This document shows positions 8,367 to 16,890 of a stretch of DNA of 53,943 nt, one piece after another. The notes below the pieces were generated by a model. That model saw only the letters and a list, made by a program, of their open reading frames with translations. It searched no databases and was not told where the DNA came from. Origin of the DNA: a virus; IMG/VR virus record IMGVR_UViG_3300035670_000275, positions 1 through 53,943 of that record; one strand, written 5' to 3'. Position numbers and translations under genes: made by a program. Every line of letters starts with the position of its first letter. Position 1 is the first letter of the stretch.

Positions 8367-9122
8367 TTACAGTTCGTCAATCCACGCTTCATTTATTATA
8401 GTTTTAGTGGCTGGGTCGCCAGTAACACTGTATTGTGTGCTTGGGTTTTGTGCATTAATAGAGTCAGACAAATTGACATTGGCGGTAGCAATAACACCTT
8501 GTTGTTCCATCGGACCAAATAAAGATACTTTCATCTGGAAGTTAATAGTGTGTATAACAAATCTTCTAGTTTGAAAGTCGCCTTCGAATTCGTCAGAAAC
8601 AATAACAGAGTTGAGAACGACTGGGACGTCTAACTTAACACCCATGTCATTAACTGCATTAATTGCCATGGTATATTCTGGTGTAAACCATGGCAAAATT
8701 TGTTCCATAATTTGTAAAGCATCTTCTTGAGTCTTTGTAATAATATACAGCGACATGTCGATGTTATATGGGACTGGGGTTCTTATGCTTGTAGATTGAG
8801 AAGGATCCTCTGAAATGCAGTTGTTTTTTAATTGTTGCATACGGTTGATCTTACGCAAAGAGTCGTATGTATATGCAATAATTTCAAAAGACATTCTTGG
8901 AAGAGAAGTCAGCGTATGATTCTCTAAGGTTGGGTCTTCATCAATCCTGACTAACCATTTTTCTTTGGGAGCGTAAGAAAGCGGAACGTGAATGCGTTGA
9001 GCCTGTTCACCATTTACTGGATCACTAATCTTACGGTCAATGTAGATGTTAGAAAACAAACGACCGAAGCCGATAATACATTTTCTAACAATGCCGTGAT
9101 AAAATACGCTATCGTTTAACAT
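8367..9122 (-). CDS. 15: Tail sheath stabilizer / tail completion protein gp15
   Basis: The 251-residue protein begins MLNDSVFYHGIVRKCIIGFG and continues RLFSNIYIDRK. This is the pattern of T4 gp15 (272 residues), in which a short hydrophobic start is followed by an F-S-N-I-x-I-x-R strand. gp15 forms a hexameric ring that closes the tail and contacts the neck proteins gp13 and gp14. The position between gp14 and gp17 agrees with T4. It overlaps the stop of the upstream fibre-like gene by one base (TAATG), suggesting translational coupling. Confidence 0.85.
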   Translation of the reverse strand: MLNDSVFYHGIVRKCIIGFGRLFSNIYIDRKISDPVNGEQAQRIHVPLSYAPKEKWLVRIDEDPTLENHTLTSLPRMSFEIIAYTYDSLRKINRMQQLKNNCISEDPSQSTSIRTPVPYNIDMSLYIITKTQEDALQIMEQILPWFTPEYTMAINAVNDMGVKLDVPVVLNSVIVSDEFEGDFQTRRFVIHTINFQMKVSLFGPMEQQGVIATANVNLSDSINAQNPSTQYSVTGDPATKTIINEAWIDEL

Positions 9123-10681
9123 TAAATCTTCTCGTTTGTAATGATGTAATCGCCGCCACCAAGAGAAATAAACTCAATAATCATATCTGGTATTAACGAA
9201 AAAACCATTCCGTTGCCAAAATTTAGAGTAACAGGGCATAGGGTTGATCTATTAACCATAGTTGTTTTTAAACCAGGAAGTTCACGACCAAGCACAAAAC
9301 CTATATTATGCATATCCTGTCCGAAATAACCAACAGCTGGATCCAACACAATTATATCGGCTGGTTCCAACCCAGTAATTTCAGTAACTTCGTTCAACTC
9401 AATGTAAGTAATAGTTGGAGCTTTGTATGCAGTTTCTTGTGTAGTATTATCTGGGAATAGGATATATGGATTTCCAATTTGTTTCTCGAAAACAACTGGT
9501 CCACCGCCAGCAAAGTTATCTGTTAGAGTTACTTCCCACGAATCAGTATCTGAACTCCATTCTTGAATACTTAGGATGTTATACATGTCACCGCCAACGC
9601 GAAGTAACCATGCGCTATCAACTATATTAGAGAAATCTGCTGGGACTCTAGATTTCTGAAAATGGATATTATTTTGGTAGTAGTGGCTGACTTCATAAAC
9701 GCCACTTCCTGGCATTGCCTCACCCAATGCTACAGAAGCAGTACCAGTTCCAACAAAATTCCAACCATTAATATTTAAACCACTAGCACCAGGAGTCAGA
9801 TTAGGGATAGTTGGTTTGTCTGTTAGATCGTTATAGCTTGAAACTCCACCTAATAAACCTTGGTTATCTGTCAAATCAGATACGTCTTGTGGAATATTTG
9901 GCATGTCTTGCAAGTCATAAAAATTAACTTGAGGTACGCTTGCTTCAAAGTCGCTAATGATGCCTGCTTTTAGAACTTGTGCACCAGACTCTGGGTCTTC
10001 AAAAATTGTCATCATTAATTCTGTATTTGCTGGGTCAACTTCATTCCCATTATATACAGAAGGAATAACCCACATGTTATCAGAATTTAATGCAGCGAAA
10101 TCAATTTGTTCTAACGAAGCCTCTGGATAATCATACCCATCAACATAAATGTCTGTGATAAAACCATCTTCTGTCACATCATATCTGTAAGGGGTCAAGT
10201 AGTCGCCTCTAGCAATACCCCAATCATTGGCGTTATAAACCAATTGATAGAAAACTTGGTCAACGATAAAAAATGAATTAGAGTCTAATGGATTTTCAAC
10301 TGTCCACAATGCAGTATCATTAAAATAAACATCTTCTTCTGTTCTTTGGTCATCAAGCATAGAAGCCCAAACGAGTTTTCTATTTACACCTGGGATAACA
10401 ACCTTACCATATTGATCAGCAGAAATTTTAGTTCCACCAAGATTAATAGTATTTCCACTTAGATATAAATCTCTGAAGCGATTTGTTGGTGAACCAAGGT
10501 CGTATGTTTCACTTGATGTTGGAATAATATCAGTAGAAACTGCAGTTAGGTCAACGTCACCCCCACCATTTGCTGCATATAACTCATCAAAGTTTTCGTT
10601 AATCTTTTCAAACGCTGTGCGTAATGGATCACCAGACTTATTGTCTGCCATTGTTCCAAGGTTGACTGTTTGTTTAGCCAT
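9122..10681 (-). CDS. Fibre- or whisker-like virion structural protein
   Basis: A 519-residue protein inserted between gp14 and gp15. The start has a segment of the type DPLRTAFEKINENFDELYA (residues 19-37), the N-terminal attachment motif seen in many phage fibre-like proteins (an x-N-x-N-F-x-E-L helix). A TYDLGSPTNRFRDLYLSGN segment, common in fibre shafts, follows. The rest is Asn/Asp/Gly-rich beta sequence, with SYNDLTDKPTIP repeats typical of trimeric fibres around residues 255-295. I infer a neck- or tail-attached appendage, possibly whisker-like because it lies among the neck genes. It is coupled to both neighbours by TAATG overlaps. Confidence 0.7.
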   Translation of the reverse strand: MAKQTVNLGTMADNKSGDPLRTAFEKINENFDELYAANGGGDVDLTAVSTDIIPTSSETYDLGSPTNRFRDLYLSGNTINLGGTKISADQYGKVVIPGVNRKLVWASMLDDQRTEEDVYFNDTALWTVENPLDSNSFFIVDQVFYQLVYNANDWGIARGDYLTPYRYDVTEDGFITDIYVDGYDYPEASLEQIDFAALNSDNMWVIPSVYNGNEVDPANTELMMTIFEDPESGAQVLKAGIISDFEASVPQVNFYDLQDMPNIPQDVSDLTDNQGLLGGVSSYNDLTDKPTIPNLTPGASGLNINGWNFVGTGTASVALGEAMPGSGVYEVSHYYQNNIHFQKSRVPADFSNIVDSAWLLRVGGDMYNILSIQEWSSDTDSWEVTLTDNFAGGGPVVFEKQIGNPYILFPDNTTQETAYKAPTITYIELNEVTEITGLEPADIIVLDPAVGYFGQDMHNIGFVLGRELPGLKTTMVNRSTLCPVTLNFGNGMVFSLIPDMIIEFISLGGGDYIITNEKI

Positions 10682-11430
10682 TATACTGTCCTATCTGTTT
10701 TAATTGTTGTCTGATCAGCAGTTAATGTAGAAGTATCGGCTGCTCTAGAATATCCTGGGGCATTAGTTGAGCCAACTTCACCAAATGGGTTAGACTCATC
10801 AAATATTGCATTTTCTGATACAGCTTTATCTTTGAATGTTTGGTTATCAGCAAAACCAGTAGCATCTTCAACTTCTGGATTAACAGTGACGTCAAACGAT
10901 TTTAGATTTTCAAACACGTCAATTTCTGGTATGCCAGTATCAATCTTCTCGCTACTGTATTGGAATAGTTCAATATCAAGTTTGTATGTGTATAACTTAC
11001 CAAGTTGGTAGAAAGGTTCTTGATGTTTAACAAACTTAATTTCAAATAAACCCTTAGTTAAAGGATAGTAAATTAAATCACCTTCGTTTGGTCTGTTTGG
11101 TAGATATGTTGTACCGTGAATACCAATCAGATCATTCCAGCGTTTACGAGCAACTGTTAGAGTTGCAGACTGATCCATCAATAAACCGAACTTCTGGATA
11201 ATCGCACCTTGTCCAGCGAAACTATTGATATTGTCAAAATACATTTCAATTGGATATGCATGTTCAAATTTACTTAAACGATCTTCTCCAAAAATTTTAT
11301 CTACTGATACTTGTTTTCTTGGAATATACAAGAAATCTTTACCGTAGATCTTAAGAGACTCAATAATGATTTCTTCTATAAGATCTTGTTCACCAGTAGT
11401 ACCTTGGGTGAAATATGGATTTGTCGCCAT
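10681..11430 (-). CDS. 14: Neck protein gp14
   Basis: The 249-residue protein has the N-terminal pattern of T4 gp14 (256 residues): NPYFTQGTTGEQDLIEEII, then ESLKIYGKDFLYIPRK. The middle section has a region of the form LIGIHGTTYLPNRPNEGDLIYYP. gp14 and gp13 build the neck that closes the filled head and receives the tail. The order 13-14-15 is conserved, with one fibre-like gene inserted after gp14. It lies 3 bases after the gp13 stop. Confidence 0.9.
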   Translation of the reverse strand: MATNPYFTQGTTGEQDLIEEIIIESLKIYGKDFLYIPRKQVSVDKIFGEDRLSKFEHAYPIEMYFDNINSFAGQGAIIQKFGLLMDQSATLTVARKRWNDLIGIHGTTYLPNRPNEGDLIYYPLTKGLFEIKFVKHQEPFYQLGKLYTYKLDIELFQYSSEKIDTGIPEIDVFENLKSFDVTVNPEVEDATGFADNQTFKDKAVSENAIFDESNPFGEVGSTNAPGYSRAADTSTLTADQTTIKTDRTV

Positions 11431-11433
11431 GGA

Positions 11434-12399
11434 TTACCCCAAGAAGAAATCTAGTGGAGCTGACTTAGTTCTTAATTCATCTTCTAGATCTTCAATCTCT
11501 TTCATAGCTTCCGAATACAATTTATCGCCATCTAAAGTTACGCCACCTGGCAATTGAATACCAGAGAACTTCTTAATGTTAATAGCCCACTGCTTTTTAA
11601 ATAATGCAGTTACATAATGTTTCAACCAAGGTTCATTGAACACTTTAGCAAAATCTGCAGGGTTGATGGCACGGTATCCTTGTAGTAAAACATAGTCGCC
11701 AATAATAATATCAGTTTCCCAGTTTACATCAAGGTATAAACGATTTTGCATACGGTTAAAACGATACAATGGGTGACCGTTTAATTCAAGGTCAAGCATC
11801 GCTAAGTGTGACATTACTGTTTTGTAATAAACGATAGATGTAGAAGTAAGGTCGTATAAGTCGTTTAAGCGAAGTTGATATTGTAGATCGAAAATATTTT
11901 TAGATGACGATGCTTGACCAATATTTAAAACCTTAGTAACACCATAAACGTAGTCTGGTGTTGTGATGTATTTTAGATCGTACTCTCCAAGGGTTACTGG
12001 ATTAGATGCTGCAAGAACAGCAGTATTACCAGAAGAACCGTTGATTGTTTCTCCAGCAACGAATGTGCCAGTTACGTTTCTGACATAGATGCTACCATTA
12101 ACTGGTTGGCTGCCAGACTCCTGACAAACTTGTGCTTTTGCTCCAGAAGTTGCGCCAGTAATATTTTCTGCAATAACAAAAGACGTACCATTATTAGATT
12201 GCAAGTTTAAAGTGGTTGCACGAATACGATGTTTCAGGTACATCTGCTCTACACCCTCGTAGTGGTATAGATTCCAATATTCCAGCGCTTCATCTAAACG
12301 ATCCTCTAATTGAGTATCGTCAACGTTAATTTCCAAAACAGGTGCACCCAGCGCTCGTAGTGCGTATTGTTTTAATTGATCTCTAGATGCAGTTGCCAT
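11434..12399 (-). CDS. 13: Neck protein gp13
   Basis: The 321-residue product matches T4 gp13 (309 residues) at both ends. The N-terminus has LKQYALRALGAPVLEINV, then a DRLDEALEYWNLYHYEGV segment. The C-terminus has IQLPGGVTLDGDKLYSEA and ends near FFLG. Residues about 63-135 carry a Gly/Thr/Ser-rich insertion (GATSGAKA, GTFVAGETINGSSGNTA) of the type often inserted in marine phage virion proteins. It forms the head-proximal neck ring. A late-promoter-like GATAAATA lies 26 bases upstream inside the end of the preceding gene. Confidence 0.9.
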   Translation of the reverse strand: MATASRDQLKQYALRALGAPVLEINVDDTQLEDRLDEALEYWNLYHYEGVEQMYLKHRIRATTLNLQSNNGTSFVIAENITGATSGAKAQVCQESGSQPVNGSIYVRNVTGTFVAGETINGSSGNTAVLAASNPVTLGEYDLKYITTPDYVYGVTKVLNIGQASSSKNIFDLQYQLRLNDLYDLTSTSIVYYKTVMSHLAMLDLELNGHPLYRFNRMQNRLYLDVNWETDIIIGDYVLLQGYRAINPADFAKVFNEPWLKHYVTALFKKQWAINIKKFSGIQLPGGVTLDGDKLYSEAMKEIEDLEDELRTKSAPLDFFLG

Positions 12400-12411
12400 T
12401 TTTGGTTAACC

Positions 12412-12720
12412 TTACTGTTTTGGATATTTATCTTTTACTGCTTGTACTGCTTCAAGATATGCTTGCATTGGGGCATCATTACCGTTTGCTTGGTGAAATA
12501 ATGCATCAGCCAATACTGATAACTTTGGGTATTCTTTGACACGTTTAAGTTGGTATTCTTTTTCTTTGTCAAGCTGTACTAAACGTTCTGCTTCTTTACG
12601 AATCTCTTCATCGGATGGTCTTGGTGTATCATCTTGAAAAACTAAATTGCCGTCAGCATCTTCATACGCTGGACCAGTAAATCCAAGATTGATAAGAGCC
12701 TCAATTTGTCGTTTGCTCAT
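12412..12720 (-). CDS. Small tail/fibre accessory protein, tail-assembly-chaperone-like
   Basis: A 102-residue charged, helical protein. Its C-terminal half (EYPKLSVLADALFHQANGND, then AYLEAVQAVKDKYPK) follows the YP-x-L-x-x-x-x-DAL-x-H ... I-x-x-VK-x-KYPK pattern of small phage tail-assembly chaperone or XkdW-like proteins, usually encoded beside fibre genes. It sits directly after the fibre triplet and before the neck genes, consistent with helping assemble or attach those fibres. That job is inferred. The ribosome binding site is AAGGA. Confidence 0.6.
   Translation of the reverse strand: MSKRQIEALINLGFTGPAYEDADGNLVFQDDTPRPSDEEIRKEAERLVQLDKEKEYQLKRVKEYPKLSVLADALFHQANGNDAPMQAYLEAVQAVKDKYPKQ
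12425..12432 (-). promoter_or_regulatory. Candidate late promoter for gp13, inside upstream gene
   Basis: The minus strand reads GATAAATA, seven of eight bases of the T4 late consensus, ending 26 bases before the gp13 start. This is the same spacing as the candidate site for gp19. It overlaps the last codons of the 102-residue gene, so chance cannot be excluded. Confidence 0.35.
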
Positions 12721-12729
12721 TTTTATTCC

Positions 12730-13308
12730 TTAAACTTGATATTCTGTTATAATTAAAGTTGAAACACCAGCTTCATACGAATCTGCACCAGCGCTAGTTA
12801 CAGTTCTGTTAACATAAAAAGTTCTGGCAGTACCGTTAGATGATCTAATATGTAGTCTATATGTAGAAGCTGTTGATAAACTAGATTTATCAACAAACCT
12901 AAACGCTATATTATCTGGCGTTGATGATGTATCTGGATCGTAAAACTGCGCATAAACACCAGACCATCTATTACCAGTTGCTCCACTTGAATTAGTTGAA
13001 TCTGGTAATGGTACGTTATTTCTGGTTACAACAAAAACTACATCGTGGGAGTTACACTCACCATTAACCATATAATCTAATACAATTATGTTGCCTGCTT
13101 TCTTTGGCGTGTGAGTCAGAGTCAACAAAGCCATTTCAGTACCGTTACCAGAAACTGGCGCTGTGTATGTTGTTATGGTTCTACTAACTATTGTTGAAAC
13201 GCCAACTGGCGTTCCTGGATACCCCATATTTCCAGCAGTTATAATTCCATCTGGTAAACCACTAGCAGCTAACCCTGTAATTGTTCCGTTTCCTAATACT
13301 ATTGGCAT
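12730..13308 (-). CDS. Fibre-tip-like paralog 3 of 3
   Basis: A 192-residue protein, third in transcription order of a tandem triplet. All members begin with an M-x-I-V-x-G-x-x-T-ITG segment, have a GYPG motif near residue 30, SAPVSGNGT- or TAPVSGNGT-like and TPKKAGN motifs, a central GATGNRWSG, and a C-terminal AGADSYEAGVS stretch. The length, beta-rich composition and position after an S74 fibre suggest a trimeric fibre-tip or head-domain protein that could bind the host surface. The family is not one I can name. The stop is 9 bases before the next gene. Confidence 0.65.
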   Translation of the reverse strand: MPIVLGNGTITGLAASGLPDGIITAGNMGYPGTPVGVSTIVSRTITTYTAPVSGNGTEMALLTLTHTPKKAGNIIVLDYMVNGECNSHDVVFVVTRNNVPLPDSTNSSGATGNRWSGVYAQFYDPDTSSTPDNIAFRFVDKSSLSTASTYRLHIRSSNGTARTFYVNRTVTSAGADSYEAGVSTLIITEYQV

Positions 13309-13883
13309 TATACATATACCTCATGAGCTACGCCAGTTGAAACGCCAGCTTCGTAATTATCAGCTCCAGCGCTGGAGTATGGTCTATTTAAATAGTAAGT
13401 GTTTGCAGTACCATTGGATGATCTGATACAAATAGAATACGTTGTCGCTGTTGCTAACGAACTATTATCTACGAAATATATTGTGTCAACAACTGGCGTT
13501 GATGATGTGTTATTATCGTAGTTGTTAGTGACAATACCAGACCATCTATTGCCAGTTGCACCACTAACATTAGTTGCGCCAGCAAGCGGTGTGCCATTTC
13601 TAGTTATCGTATACACCGAGTTGTATCCAGCTTCATTATGAAGCATCCACTTAAGAATAATCTTGTTTCCAGCTTTCTTTGGCGTGATTGTTAAATTAAC
13701 TAAAGCGATAGCAGTACCGTTACCAGAAACTGGTGCACTATAACTGGCTTGTGTTCGTGTTTGAACATATACTGTATTGACAATGTTTCCAGGATAACCA
13801 ATTTCAGTCGCTGTAATTGTCCTGTCTGGCAAACCACCAGCAACTAAGCCTGTAATTGTTCCATTTCCTATTTCTAAAGCCAT
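13308..13883 (-). CDS. Fibre-tip-like paralog 2 of 3
   Basis: A 191-residue middle member of the triplet. It shares the ITG start, the GYPG motif, the TQASYSAPVSGNGT segment with the first copy, and the GATGNRWSG centre. It differs in the segment facing the first motif (MLHNEAGYNSVYTITRNG instead of the DTVLVLTRNN type) and has Tyr-rich ends. The differences lie between conserved blocks, as expected if variable loops contact a receptor. It overlaps both neighbours by one base (TAATG), so the three are translated in series. Confidence 0.65.
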   Translation of the reverse strand: MALEIGNGTITGLVAGGLPDRTITATEIGYPGNIVNTVYVQTRTQASYSAPVSGNGTAIALVNLTITPKKAGNKIILKWMLHNEAGYNSVYTITRNGTPLAGATNVSGATGNRWSGIVTNNYDNNTSSTPVVDTIYFVDNSSLATATTYSICIRSSNGTANTYYLNRPYSSAGADNYEAGVSTGVAHEVYV

Positions 13884-14464
13884 TATCTATGTATCTCCGT
13901 TAAAACACAACTTGAAACACCAGCTTCATACGAATCTGCACCAGCGCTAGTTACAGTTCTGTTGAGATATGCTGTACGAGCAGTTGCACCAGAAGCCCTG
14001 ACGTGTATCCTATATGTAGAAGCTGTTGAAAGGCTTGACTTATCAACAAATACAATTGTTACAGTGGTTGGCGTACTTGATTGATCACCATTTGATTCAT
14101 ATTGGTTTGTACCAATACCAGACCATCTATTGCCAGTTGCTCCACTTGAATTGGTTGAATCTGGTAATGGTACGTTATTTCTTGTTAGAACTAAAACAGT
14201 ATCCCAGTGCCATTCACCAGAAACTGTGAACTCACATATAACTACGTTTCCAGCTTTCTTTGGTGTAATCGTTGTTGTCAATAAAGCCATTTCAGTACCG
14301 TTACCAGAAACTGGTGCACTATAACTAGCTTGAGTTCGCGTTTGTTTTTGTACTACTTGTACAACTGCGCCAGGATAACCAATTTCAGGTTCAGTAATGA
14401 TACCTAATGGTAAACCACCTGCTGTAATACCAGTGATTGTTGTATCTCCGATTACAATCGCCAT
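13883..14464 (-). CDS. Fibre-tip-like paralog 1 of 3
   Basis: A 193-residue first member of the triplet, starting 2 bases after the stop of the S74 fibre gene. It has the common blocks: an IGDTTITG start, a GYPG motif, SAPVSGNGTEMALL, TPKKAGNVV, NNVPLPDSTNSSGATGNRWS in the middle and TSAGADSYEAGVS at the end. It is closest to paralog 3 in the middle and to paralog 2 near the N-terminus. The probable role is as an exchangeable distal fibre component; this is inferred from location and duplication only. Confidence 0.65.
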   Translation of the reverse strand: MAIVIGDTTITGITAGGLPLGIITEPEIGYPGAVVQVVQKQTRTQASYSAPVSGNGTEMALLTTTITPKKAGNVVICEFTVSGEWHWDTVLVLTRNNVPLPDSTNSSGATGNRWSGIGTNQYESNGDQSSTPTTVTIVFVDKSSLSTASTYRIHVRASGATARTAYLNRTVTSAGADSYEAGVSSCVLTEIHR

Positions 14465-14466
14465 GA

Positions 14467-15441
14467 TTAATTAACCTTCTTTTTAATTTCTTCTACTTGT
14501 ACAGATAGTTCTTTAATCGCTTCAACTAGTAGAGGTACAAGACGCTCATATTGAATTGTTAGATAATTCTCACCGCTTTTGCTATTTCCATCTTCGTCAA
14601 TATCAAATGGAGCTGGTTTGACTGCTTGTGGTTGTACGGCTTTAACATCTTGAGCATATAAACCAATTTGCTCTTCATAGTTGTTATAACCAAAATCTTC
14701 TGCAAGTTTATTTTGAGTATAGATAACACCAACTAAAGAATTAACTTTTTCTAGAGCATTTTCAATCTGAGAGACTTCATCTTTTAGTCGCTTGTCAGAA
14801 TAGTATGCTGTAATTGTATTTGTTGCTCTTATTTGTCCTGCAGTGCCAGATGCAGCTGTACCAACGCCAATAGAACCAAACTGGTAGTTTCCAGCAGTGT
14901 CTAAACGAGCGATCGGTAAAGTACCAGAACCGATATATCCTGCATTAACATCTGTAATTGGAATAGTGATGTTTGAGGTGCCGTCAAAAGAAGTAGCAGT
15001 ACCTGTTGCCCCAGTACCGATAGCAATAGTTCTAGCAGTTTGTAATTTAGTTGCGTTGCCAGCAATAACAGAAGATTGATCTAGCCATGTTGGTGCGCCA
15101 GTACCACTAGATCTAAGAAGTTGACCTACAGATCCTGCGGCTGAATGCCCTGTTGTATTTACCGCTGTTTGATATGGTACACTACCAGCAACTCCACCAT
15201 TAATATTATTTGCTTGGGTAGCAGTTCCTGATAAAGAAGCACTAATAGTACCTGCGATAAAGTTACCAGATGCATCTCGGCGAACGGCTTTATTCGCAGT
15301 GTTTGTACTAACTGCATCTGCAGTTTCTAGCTTATCTGTATTCAGGTTAATAAAATTGGTATCAATCTCAGTGTTGGAGAGTGGACTATTCTTTACTGTC
15401 GCTCCACCACCTGATGTCACCCTTGTTGTTATTGCCGCCAT
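14467..15441 (-). CDS. Tail fibre with C-terminal S74 intramolecular chaperone
   Basis: A 324-residue fibre. The N-terminal part has an x-NTEIDTNF-x-NLN attachment-type segment (residues 23-34) and a repetitive Gly/Thr/Ala-rich shaft. From about residue 213 it carries a peptidase S74 domain, the endosialidase-type intramolecular chaperone that helps the fibre trimerise and then cuts itself off. The key motif SDKRLK is at 215-220, with nucleophile Ser215 and the dyad Lys220 five residues later, so cleavage is expected before Ser215. The domain ends in a heptad-like coiled coil (VEEIKKKVN). It follows the modification cassette and precedes the fibre-tip triplet. Confidence 0.88.
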   Translation of the reverse strand: MAAITTRVTSGGGATVKNSPLSNTEIDTNFINLNTDKLETADAVSTNTANKAVRRDASGNFIAGTISASLSGTATQANNINGGVAGSVPYQTAVNTTGHSAAGSVGQLLRSSGTGAPTWLDQSSVIAGNATKLQTARTIAIGTGATGTATSFDGTSNITIPITDVNAGYIGSGTLPIARLDTAGNYQFGSIGVGTAASGTAGQIRATNTITAYYSDKRLKDEVSQIENALEKVNSLVGVIYTQNKLAEDFGYNNYEEQIGLYAQDVKAVQPQAVKPAPFDIDEDGNSKSGENYLTIQYERLVPLLVEAIKELSVQVEEIKKKVN

Positions 15442-15473
15442 GTTTTGGTTCCTAAGTTATCTCTTGGATTATA

Positions 15474-16193
15474 TTATTTAGCTAAAAAAGATTCCATGTA
15501 TTCGTCATATGTTGGAATAAAACCACCCTCATATGATTTTAACTGTTTTTGTAGGAATTCTTTAACTTGTTTTTCTCTGATATCCACATAAAACCTTATC
15601 ATATACATTGGTTTATCGCTGTAATTAAAGGCATTATGGTAGTGGTAACTATTAAAAACGTATAGTCTACCGTTCTCGTATTGTGAATCGTATTGTGAAA
15701 TTGGTGTTGTATGGTCAGCTAGACGATACTCCATAAAATTTATTACACTATATTTTGAGCCTTCTGGTATAGATAAAGGTAACTGGAATACAGAAATCCA
15801 GTCAGGCTGACCAGCTTCGGACATATGGCCATGCCATCCAACAGAGCATCCTGGTTTAATATTCTCAAACCTAGCTAACAATTTCCCACCACCCATAGAT
15901 TCTATAATGCTTCTAAGATATGGGCACTTCTCAATAGCTGGAGATGGTTTAAAATCTCCAGTCCATGGTTCTTCTGGGTTAGAAACAGCCGACCCGTCTA
16001 TACTATAAAGAGCCACGCTATCCCAATTATTATCAACGTCATGTATCGGCATGAACTCGCCAAACCTAAATCCGCTTTTGAATGGAGATAGATCGTATGG
16101 TAAATTCAATAGTTCATTTAACACCCTATCGGCATCAAAATATACATCAGTTGGTAAATGGGCGATATCGTTTAACTTATTTAATGTATTCAC
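15474..16193 (-). CDS. Aspartyl/asparaginyl beta-hydroxylase-like 2-oxoglutarate oxygenase A
   Basis: A 239-residue protein. It has a WHGH motif (His121, His123), a strand of the form FQLPLSIPEGSKYSVI, and a distal HYHN (His184, His186) followed by Arg200 in MIRF. This is the arrangement of the cupin-fold aspartyl/asparaginyl beta-hydroxylase family, which binds Fe(II) through histidines and 2-oxoglutarate through the distal Arg. Such enzymes hydroxylate amino-acid side chains or small molecules. It is paralogous to the gene directly upstream, overlaps it by 17 bases, and is the last gene of the modification cassette. The substrate is unknown; candidates are the Cys/His/Ser-tailed protein or fibre residues. 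Confidence 0.75.
   Translation of the reverse strand: MNTLNKLNDIAHLPTDVYFDADRVLNELLNLPYDLSPFKSGFRFGEFMPIHDVDNNWDSVALYSIDGSAVSNPEEPWTGDFKPSPAIEKCPYLRSIIESMGGGKLLARFENIKPGCSVGWHGHMSEAGQPDWISVFQLPLSIPEGSKYSVINFMEYRLADHTTPISQYDSQYENGRLYVFNSYHYHNAFNYSDKPMYMIRFYVDIREKQVKEFLQKQLKSYEGGFIPTYDEYMESFLAK
15475..15482 (-). promoter_or_regulatory. Weak late-promoter-like site before the S74 fibre
   Basis: The minus strand reads GCTAAATA, six of eight bases of the late consensus, 34 bases before the fibre start. It coincides with the last codons of the preceding oxygenase gene, so the evidence is weak. Confidence 0.2.
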
Positions 16194-16890
16194 CTGTATA
16201 TTCCTTCACTGCTCGTTCAACCATATCATACACATTATCATCTCTTAAGTCTGCAAAAAATCTTATGGTTAACCTTGGTGTTGTTACATTGTGATTGAAA
16301 ACATTATGGTAATGATATGCGTTAAAAATAACTGGTGTTCCTGGTTCATATGAAGATTCATATACACGTGGCGCACCATTTGAAAAATCGTTTGTTCTAT
16401 AATCTTTATTTGATATTACAGAGTATTTAAAACCTTCAGGGATGGTTATCGGGACTTGTACAATCATATGGGTTTCTGGGTGATATAACTCAAAAACATG
16501 ATTATGCCAGCCCATAACAGACATCGGCATAAGTTCTTCAACTCTACACAACGCTTTGCCTGCCCCAAGGGAATCAATAACCTCATAGGTATAGGGCATA
16601 AATTCTCTCAAACCAGTCTCTTGAAATTTACCCCATATTCTTTCTAGCTCTCCTGGTCCAGCACCTTCCATCCTATCACACATCATCTCGCCATTATAAC
16701 TATACAGCGATATGTTATTCCACTGACTCTTATCGTGTCCATGGTTGGATTGCATAGTAGCTTCGTATGGAAAAAGAGGGAATGGACAATTTCTAACCTC
16801 TTCTTCAATACGTTTAGGGTCATACTGAAACAAGAGAGGTAGGTGGGGGATATCCCTAACTAGTTCAGCCAATTTCAATGGATTTCGCAT
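16177..16890 (-). CDS. Aspartyl/asparaginyl beta-hydroxylase-like 2-oxoglutarate oxygenase B
   Basis: A 237-residue paralog of the downstream gene. The matching elements are GWHNH (His129, His131), VPITIPEGFKYSVIS, and FNAYHYHN (His193, His195) followed by Arg210 in TIRFFADLR. Both paralogs keep the Fe(II) and 2-oxoglutarate residues, so both should be active and may act on different positions or substrates. The start overlaps the end of the B12-type radical SAM gene by 26 bases. The longer PYEATMQSNHGHDKSQWNN region is similar in layout to paralog A, which supports one duplication event. Confidence 0.75.
   Translation of the reverse strand: MRNPLKLAELVRDIPHLPLLFQYDPKRIEEEVRNCPFPLFPYEATMQSNHGHDKSQWNNISLYSYNGEMMCDRMEGAGPGELERIWGKFQETGLREFMPYTYEVIDSLGAGKALCRVEELMPMSVMGWHNHVFELYHPETHMIVQVPITIPEGFKYSVISNKDYRTNDFSNGAPRVYESSYEPGTPVIFNAYHYHNVFNHNVTTPRLTIRFFADLRDDNVYDMVERAVKEYTGEYIK

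Larger units (their letters stand above)
12730..14464 (-). repeat. Tandem triplication of a fibre-tip-like gene
   Basis: Three consecutive genes of 191-193 codons share long nearly identical DNA stretches. Around 12,960-13,030 and 14,120-14,190 the same 60-odd bases recur with only a few changes (the GNRWSG to PLPDSTN region). Copies 2 and 3 of the window (13,308-13,883 and 13,883-14,464) share another near-identical block around the TRTQASYSAPVSG segment. The mosaic of similarities suggests recent duplication with gene conversion. Confidence 0.85.

Noticed and set aside
12730-14464. Fibre triplet as a diversity-generating retroelement target
   Set aside because: No reverse transcriptase or template-repeat pair is visible in the window; duplication and gene conversion suffice.
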